A DNA stretch of 64,000 nucleotides from Druceiella hillmani (taxonomy: Eukaryota > Arthropoda > Insecta > Lepidoptera > Hepialidae): assembly GCA_039881145.1 (NCBI GenBank), contig JAYKKI010000023.1, forward strand, positions 8,923,001 to 8,987,000. The letters run 5' to 3'. A program made the translations under genes and the position numbers. Shown piece by piece: positions 57,239-64,000 of this stretch (the stretch's first letter is position 1; the number at the start of each line of letters is the position of its first letter). Under the pieces are notes generated by a model. That model did not search any database and was not told where the DNA came from. It was given only the letters and a program-made list of their open reading frames with translations.

Positions 57239-57431
57239 TTAAATGAAACTACGTGATGTAGTATTATTTCTACTTTCTTTAAGTTATTTACCACGACCTA
57301 GCTTTCGTTGTATTACAACATCTTCAGGTGGGATATTAGCAAAGATTTTTGCTAATGCAACGAAACCTAGGTCGTGGTAAAGAACTTAAAGAAAGTAGAA
57401 ATAATATTACATCACGTAGTTTCATTTAATT
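57239..57431. mobile_element. Foldback MITE with arms of about 72 bp
   Basis: The left arm, ATTAAATGAAACTACGTGAT then GTAGTATTATTTCTAC and TTTACCACGACCTAG, is reverse-complemented in the right arm: CCTAGGTCGTGGTAAAGAAC then TTAAAGAAAGTAGAAATAAT. There are only a few mismatches. The core of about 48 bases is TATTACAACATCTTCAGGTG then GGATATTAGC. ATACAGAAACTATT occurs both at 57182 and at 57435, a possible flanking duplication although the left copy is 44 bases from the arm. A single arm exists at 30808-30905, so this is a family. Confidence 0.85.
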
Positions 57432-57660
57432 GTGTATACAGAAACTATTAAAATCATGAATCGAGTGTACGATGAATCGTTACATAGCTTCTTACGTTTA
57501 AGTGAATTAAGCGTATTTTCATATTTTCTTACTTGCATTAATTTGTTTTTTAACTTCTGCTTTTAAAGATGACACTTTATTAATATAACTATTTTATGAA
57601 CAATATCTTCAAAAATAGAAAACGCTTCCTTTTTTCTGTTTGAGGTTATTTAGTTCGATG

Positions 57661-58105
57661 GAACTAGGACAATTACTGCATACATATGAGAATTTTTTGA
57701 GAGGTACTCCGTCTAATATTTATTTTTTAATTATTTTTAACCATGAATATTAAATATTTGACTATCTATATTGTTTTTCTCTCAATATTGTTTTTATCGT
57801 ATAATCGTATGATATTTATTTTTAACGTGTGCATCGGTCATATAATACGTTTTATTATTTATTAAAACTTTTGCCGACTTTTAGCGCATACTTCTTATAC
57901 TAGGTGAATTACTGCATACATATGAAAATTATTTGAGAGGTACTCCGTCTAACATTTATTTTTTAATCATTTTAACCATGAATATTAAATATATGACTAT
58001 CTATGTACACATTACTAAATACTGTTTTTCTCGTATAATCGGATAATATTTGTTGTTAACTTGTGCATCGGTCATATAATACACTTTATTATTTATTTAT
58101 TAAAA

Positions 58106-58115
<10 letters not shown>
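57661..58115. repeat. 236-bp tandem duplication
   Basis: AATTACTGCATACATATGAR starts at 57671 and 57907. GAGAGGTACTCCGTCTAAYA, then ACCATGAATATTAAATAT and GTGCATCGGTCATATAATAC, recur in both. The second copy ends in a (TA)n tract that the first lacks. Confidence 0.92.

Positions 58116-58161
<46 letters not shown>
58108..58161. repeat. (TA)n microsatellite
   Basis: About 27 TA units, placed exactly at the end of the second 236-bp unit. Confidence 0.97.
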
Positions 58162-58164
<3 letters not shown>

Positions 58165-58954
58165 AAAGAAGAAATGAAGGAACGACTATTAATCGTAGAG
58201 ATATTGCAGTAGAATCACATAAAATGGAGCCAATAGGGCACTTATTCATATTTCAATTAAATAATAAAATTATCTTTCTAATTTATCCTATAATAATAAT
58301 ACTGAATTACTTTTTAAGACTATTTATTCAAATCGATCATGGAATAATTACTCTTTTTAAAATCAATATTTTACATTCAATATAAGTACCGAGGAGAGAT
58401 ATAGGTGATAATCATTTTATATGGGGCGACATTAGCATTAATGGTTCTTTCTAGGCGCGTATGCAAGTTTATACATATAAATCTATAAAACAGCTAGTAG
58501 AGACTCACATAAAACTTTCAACGTAATGAGAGAGACAATAACAATTCCATTGATCAAACGACCAATTTGCAAGCTACGTGTGCTCCATAAAATAGGTCGT
58601 GAACCATGGTACTAACTCAGACACATAGAATATGTTATTAATGTCAACGGGCTTATTTGCAGAAACTTTAGAGGAAGTAGAGCTTGAAAAATTGTAATCC
58701 GTCTTATAATATAAAAGAATTTAGGAAAACTTGTCATTTGTTCATTTTACAAAAAAAATCCACTGGGTTTATTAGATCGTTGATGTATCCATAAGCACGA
58801 AATGTTATAGATGAGTACAATGTGTGTTACTATTTTCAGTTTAAAATTTTATATTATTTTCGATATTTATTTAACAAACAATAGAGTTAATATACTCTTT
58901 TTACTAAAAGGTTTTTAATTTCATAGTCTCATGTTTACTATTAATTGTGCTTGA
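58162..58954. other. A/T-rich DNA, nothing recognised
   Basis: No gene or repeat identified. Confidence 0.5.
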
Positions 58955-59240
58955 CTAGTTGTGACAACCCTATAAAGCATTCGTGTGAGTCGACTCGTCA
59001 ACGACGCACGCGCATGAACTATTGTCGTGATACAGTCGCTGAGAAAATATTGTTAGTGATTTCAGTTCACGTGTGATATTCTCATGAAATATCAATAATA
59101 TAAGATGTATCGATAACACTTATAGCGATAACTGGACCTATTTCAGTCAACAGTGATCACAAGTGATTGCAACAGTGATACGTCACCCAGACGTTCTTTT
59201 TTCTCTATCACTTTCTCTCTCTTTTACATCCACTCTCTTT
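58955..59240. other. GC-richer block followed by pyrimidine tract
   Basis: GTCGACTCGTCAACGACGCA then CGCGCATG is followed by CAGTTCACGTGTGATATTC, several GTGAT words (CAGTGATCACAAGTGATTGC) and a CTCTTTCTC-rich tract at 59195-59245. It resembles the 5' region of a retroelement or a promoter, but no coding sequence follows. TGTGACAACCC at 58958 could be an LTR-type start. No matching second copy was seen. Confidence 0.25.
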
Positions 59241-59959
59241 CTCATTCTTTTAACATCGATACATTCTGAATTATTGATTCAAATTAAATTTAGATAATTA
59301 ATTATCCTTTTTAATCTACGACCTAAAAGCTACATGTTATATTTATTTAATATTTCTTTAGACATTTTCTTTATCTTTTTGATATACGAAAATTTATTTG
59401 CACATTTTCTTTGTGAAAACATCCTTGTGTTAGTATTCTAAAACTGGAATAAGATACGTTAATTTTAAATATTTTCTTGCAAGCTTCTATTTATTGTAAG
59501 CTATTTTCGATTCGTCATAAAATAACATAATCCTATTGAAATACTATAATTATGCAGTTTGTTTCTTTATAACTTTAGCCATCTTCTGATGTTAGCAGGA
59601 TAAGCAACGACTTTGAAATGTTTTACTTCTATATCCTGATATATTTATATCATTTCTCAGATATTCATAGACGCTTCCATATATGTCATATACTTCTTTT
59701 GATTTACTATAGACGTGCCCCAGTTTGATTTATTTATGTTTTCAGCGCTAGTCGTATTTTTCCCACTTAGTCCCTTCATATTTATATTTTTGTAGCCTCT
59801 TGAAGTAAAACTTCTTTATGCATGATTGACTTGGGGAATAAACTGGTGAATGCGTGACGAGAGCGTTACGAAAAGTGTGATCGAGCGAGGCGAACGGAAG
59901 TTGAGAGGGAAATATAAGTTAGTGAAGACAGAAAGAGAGATAGTTACGTTTCGTATATT

Positions 59960-60142
59960 ACTGTAGGGACAAGAGAGAGAGGTGCGAGCACACATTTTCT
60001 TTCTCTCTTTCTCGCATAGCCAGTTATGTTTCGTATATCTAAGACACAGTGCAAGCCTATTGTCTGTATCACACTGTAGGAGCAAGAGAGAGCAGTGCGC
60101 GCGCACATTTTCTTTCTCTCTTCCTCTCATAGCCAGTGCATG
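59960..60142. repeat. 113-bp direct duplication with AGAGAGAG and CTTTCTCTC tracts
   Basis: ACTGTAGGGACAAGAGAGAG (59960) and ACTGTAGGAGCAAGAGAGAG (60073) begin two units. Each continues through GCGAGCACACATTTTCTTTC or GCGCGCACATTTTCTTTC to CATAGCCAGT. The purine tract and later pyrimidine tract within a unit can pair, and (GA)n is a GAGA-factor type site. The 104-codon minus-strand frame is produced by this duplication. Confidence 0.9.

Positions 60143-60144
<2 letters not shown>

Positions 60145-60196
<52 letters not shown>
60145..60196. repeat. (TA)n microsatellite
   Basis: About 25 TA units with one GTA interruption. Confidence 0.97.
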
Positions 60197-60375
60197 GCGT
60201 GTTTGCTAGCGTTACGCGAACGGTGATTTTTTATTATTTTGTAATTTCATTTCATTCTTGAACACTTTTATAAATTATTATTTTGTTCAATACATTAAAT
60301 ATTCTACGTTTAAAGTTAATAAAATTGTAAATTCATTTTAAAGTTCATATTTTGTGAATTTGAAGTTTTACTTCA

Positions 60376-61783
60376 GTCGTGTGGTATTAAAGCACACTCG
60401 TTTTTTATCTATCCACACCTTCAATATATCTAAACCATCTTTAGATTTATTTCTTTATTTTCATAATAACACTTTCTTTAATAGCAAATTCTATCCGTAT
60501 ACTGTCCTTTTTACTCTAATCAGGTAATATTTTTCCGCAAATATTGTCAGCAAATTTGGAAGATATTTTGCTTCTTAAAAAAGTATTCGAAGTATACCTT
60601 ATTTAAAAATATACAAGAAATAATATTCTGACTAGAAAGAGAATAATGTTTAGACTTTCAGAAACCGACTGCATTAACACAGTTTGTAAGAGAGCAATAA
60701 ATGAAATTGAATTTTCTAAAATTGTCTTTAAAACTTATTATATTTTTAATTTCTTCAGCCGATTATCTAAAAAAATTAAAAACAAACGAAACTTATAATT
60801 TTTTTCAGAAATAATTGATATTGTACCATAGTGCAAAACCAATACTCTTAACATTATTTGCTATCACTGTTTGAGTATCCCAGTTGAAAAAGGAATATCC
60901 TAAAATAAAAGCTCAAAATTTTATCCTGCAACATAATAACTTTGCATAAACATTCAAAACCGAAACGAGGCTTTGCGCTGAATTTAATTCCTTTTTATAA
61001 CGAAGTTACATAGAATTTGGGAAGGTTTACTCTATAAATCACGTCGTAAACTTTCCGCAAAATATCATGACGAAAAGGCGAGAAATATAACTTTTTCGAA
61101 GAGAAATATAATGACAAATGTACGTTGAGTTGGTAAAAGTGATAAATGGAAGTCAAGTTTGAGATTATTAGGATATTAAGAGTTTAATGAGTTAATGTCG
61201 ATAAAAAAAATTTAGGCTTAATTAGAATCATTATCGTGTATGCACATAGACAATTTTTACAAGTTTGTGGAAATCTAGGTGTTAATTGAAAATATCTTAT
61301 AATATGTTCAAGCGTTCAGATTATTTCACAGACCCTGTATGCCGATTAGGGTTTGAATGTGTTAGAATGGATTGCATAATCGAAACTTTTCTGGAAGGAT
61401 TCTTATTAAGGATTGGATTATATATTACAAATTTTATCCTCATGCGAGAAAAAATTAAACGCTCCGAGTTTTTAATTGTTTGTCTTCGTCATCTTCATTA
61501 GCATAGGAGTCAGGACTGGATTATGACTTTTTCTAGAACCTTCTCCCATGATGGCCTGTTATTTATTTATTTATTTCTATTTATGGTTATCTCTATAAGG
61601 AATCTTAATTCATTTAAACAACTTGAAACAATATCTATCTCGATTAGTGTCTATTCTAATTTCAACAAACAAAGCATTCATTGTTTTATTAAAAAGAACT
61701 ACAAAAGCTTTAAATAACTTTAAATGAAGGTAATTAAAAAAGCATAACCGATAATTAAATATTCTAGTTAGAGTATACATGTA

Positions 61784-61786
<3 letters not shown>
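60376..61786. other. A/T-rich DNA, nothing recognised
   Basis: Short plus-strand frames at 61286-61501 and 61523-61717 have no recognisable domain. No repeat was assigned. Confidence 0.45.

Positions 61787-61867
<81 letters not shown>
61787..61867. repeat. Compound (TA)n microsatellite
   Basis: About 80 bases of TA units with two ACATA interruptions. Confidence 0.97.
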
Positions 61868-61868
<1 letters not shown>

Positions 61869-62379
61869 CACATTTTTTCATTATTCATATTTTTCCAGTT
61901 CTTTATTTTAATGATGCCGAGATTGTTTTCCAGATAGTCTAACGATTTGAGCTTGGGTTTAGCGTCTGGATTTGGCGTTTATCGTATGTTACACGGCTTA
62001 GTTATAAATACTTTCTTGCACTTCTATCACCATTTATTTGGATAGGATGGCATGTTCTTTACGTCATCCATAAAAATACAATATACCATCTTCTTTTCCC
62101 GCTTCCGTCAGTCTGTATACTAACAAAAGTACTTCTCGTCCTAGATATTTGTTTATATCTTATTCTACATAACGGTCGATATTAACTTGTGAGGTACTTT
62201 AAAAATAAAATGTTCTAGTTAGAATCTCAAACAAGGGAGTTCACAGACTTGATAATCTTAAATACGGTTTACAAGAACGTGCAGGTCTTATCAGATATTT
62301 AAGTTCCATAACAAAATTTTAATTTAAAAACGAAAACTTCTCATCGTATTAGTGCTGAAAGCAACAAGCAACAATCGAA
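61868..62379. other. A/T-rich DNA, nothing recognised
   Basis: No gene or repeat identified. Confidence 0.5.
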
Positions 62380-62700
62380 TTCTATCAAAATGTGGAACCG
62401 CCTCCTGACGATAACAAGGTACTAAGTCATATTTCGAAACGCGCTCATCTTGAAACCTGACCTGGTTAACAATATATTATCGATAGCCAGACAACACGAC
62501 GACGAAATTCTGCGCAAATATACAGCTGTAGAATAGAAAGTGCTGCGATGGCAGAGCAAGGCTGTACGTACTCAAGTGCTCGTATATCTCCGTTTTGCCG
62601 AAAATTGCCTTGACCGAATTGCACTCGCTCGATAAAACTCCAAGTCCATAATCCAACGCGATTGGTTTAATCCACTCTACAGATTTTCTTAATGAGGCTT
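62380..62700. promoter_or_regulatory. Balanced-composition unique segment, candidate conserved element
   Basis: GTGGAACCGCCTCCTGACG, CGACGACGAAATTCTGCGC, GTGCTGCGATGGCAGAGC and CAACGCGATTGGTTTAATCC lie in one continuous block clearly less A/T-rich than its flanks. ATTGGTTTAATCC joins a CCAAT-type core to a GGATTAA (bicoid/Otx-type) core. No open frame stands out. Confidence 0.3.
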
Positions 62701-64000
62701 GAAATTATAAACATCGCCGCCTATTATCACGTTCGACTCAAGTATTCGACGTCTGCAGAAATAATACTGAGAGTGAAAGTTGTGTAGTAAAGCCTCTAAA
62801 TAAATACGTTGAACTCTACATAACGATTCTAAATAATAACAAAAATAGACATACCAATGAATAAGACAGAGCAAATCGATGTAGAATAAATTTTAACTAG
62901 TACTTTCTGGCAGAAAGTTTACTTTGTTCCGAAGATAATAAAATTAGCCATTTAACGAATTAATAAGTTTTCTAAACATAAAGTGGATATATAAAAGCAA
63001 CAATGTGGGGAAAACAGAAAAGGAATGGATAGGTAGACAAATGCACTTATAGTTATTTACATATTTTGCCTCATTAACAATGCAATAAAAGAGAAACTTG
63101 TTATGAATAGAAATGAAGCTGAATTATGATGTTTGATTGACTGTTTATTTGTATGTTTGTGACAGTATAACGAATCAGACGAAGAGTAAGCGCAACAGTT
63201 TTAAGGTTACAAGCGAATTGTTTTAAGAGAAATCTACAAGAAATGAAAAACAGTCTTTAATTTGACATCTTTAAATAATTGTGACATTATTAACAAGCGG
63301 GAAATATGTGTCATAAACGAAAACATCATACAACTAGTCAAAACTAAAAGCATTCCGCTTTCGTCTGCACTTATATAACATTAATGAAAATATGTCTCTA
63401 GCTATAGTTAAAGACAATATAGAAGATCATAAATAAGTACTTCAAATGTTTTACTGTTCAGTTCAAAGTGTATCTGTATCGCAACACCAAAATTATGCAT
63501 AAGGAATTTCCGGCGTGTTTGCACACATTCTCATGTAATGTAACAACACGCTAAATATAAATTTATTTTGTTACGCAATTTTTGATACAATTCTGAAAGT
63601 TTTACACTAAATTATACTAGTAATAATGATAACACATTAGTAGTTTTAAAATAGGAAATAAAAGTAGTTCCATTCTGAGCTGGATGGTGAACATTAAGTG
63701 GTTAGTAAATTAGTAAAGAAGATGTATTGAAATACAGTTTTTTGGTTGACTTTGCCATATCAGCTGCTGTTTCAGTTAAATATATGTTTATTTGTAACAA
63801 AATATAGTATAGTTTACTTCATTGTAAATAATCCGATTCGTTTAATTTTAGTCAATGTTATCTATTAACAAAGAACTCTTACCGTAACCAAGAAACTGTG
63901 CATTAAAATTCCGTTGTAATTAAAATATAATCTTTGATTTTGTTATAATTTCTAATATTAATATATTGAAATATTTCAGAACAAAACCTGTCTAATTTAT
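62701..64000. other. A/T-rich DNA, nothing recognised
   Basis: No gene, repeat unit or inverted repeat was identified to the end of the window. Confidence 0.5.

Larger units (their letters stand above)
59800..60375. mobile_element. Candidate element bounded by matching palindromic ends
   Basis: TTGAAGTAAAACTTC (59800-59814) and TTGAAGTTTTACTTCA (60360-60375) are inverted copies of each other. Each is itself nearly palindromic (GAAGTNNNACTTC). The 560 bases between hold GTGACGAGAGCGTTACGAAA then GCGAGGCGAACGG, a 113-bp duplication, and a (TA)n tract. TCAGTCGTGTGGTATTAAAG follows the right end and feels familiar from lepidopteran repeats, but I cannot name the family. Confidence 0.4.

Noticed and set aside
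58955..59240. LTR of a retrotransposon starting at TGTGACAACCC
   Set aside because: No second LTR, primer-binding site or gag/pol relic was found within the window; kept only as an unassigned GC-richer block.
59816..60130. 104-codon minus-strand frame (ARTSLSCPYSN)
   Set aside because: It is a by-product of the 113-bp duplication and its purine/pyrimidine tracts.

Overview
The window looks like non-coding, repeat-rich DNA from a moth or butterfly (Lepidoptera). By eye it is strongly A+T-rich. It has more than a dozen (TA)n tracts, almost no long open frames, and many copies of one dispersed repeat, called family A here. Family A begins with a TTAGGGTTCCGTACC...GGAACCC block followed by CTGTCYGTCYGTC, and ends with a GGAACCCTC...GTCCGACTCGCACTTGGCC...GGTTTTT block. 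I know both ends as abundant in lepidopteran genomes; the species cannot be told from here. No intact protein-coding gene, rRNA or convincing functional tRNA was found, so this is probably a gene desert or part of a very large intron.

Layout. 0-10 kb: decayed family A copies, a tRNA-derived SINE-like patch (5.7 kb), a GC-rich promoter-like island with a TATAAGG box and a splice-donor-like site (6.4-6.75 kb), a perfect 25-bp hairpin (7.6 kb), and the tail of an RTE-like repeat (9.6 kb). 10-20 kb: three tandem arrays (10.2, 13.4 and 16.3 kb), a family A copy, two weak exon-like open segments (14.1 and 14.5 kb), GC-rich islands at 14.7 and 17.5-18.05 kb, and a tRNA-like fragment at 20.0 kb. 20-33 kb: a foldback element (21.8 kb), a coding-like relic (24.3-24.7 kb), several near-perfect short palindromes, and GC-rich islands at 25.8, 26.9 and 32.4 kb.

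33-50 kb holds the two best protein relics. A minus-strand pseudogene (33.69-34.89 kb) belongs to a large arthropod transposase-like family; it has frameshifts and stops, and the positions expected to be acidic catalytic residues have changed. A plus-strand pseudogene (49.07-49.59 kb) is a YqaJ/lambda-exonuclease-type nuclease domain split over three frames. Around them lie a tandem array grown from the family A 3' end (38.4 kb), three long plus-strand family A copies (44.0, 45.6 and 47.3 kb) and a nested 109/165-bp satellite (48.2-48.9 kb).

50-64 kb: small snapbacks, a minus-strand family A copy, a 190-bp foldback MITE (57.24 kb) whose single arm recurs at 30.8 kb, a candidate element with matching palindromic ends (59.8-60.4 kb), long (TA)n tracts, and GC-rich islands at 56.6 and 62.4 kb.

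No genes here work together in a pathway. The window records transposon decay, tandem amplification and palindrome formation around a handful of GC-rich segments that may be regulatory.
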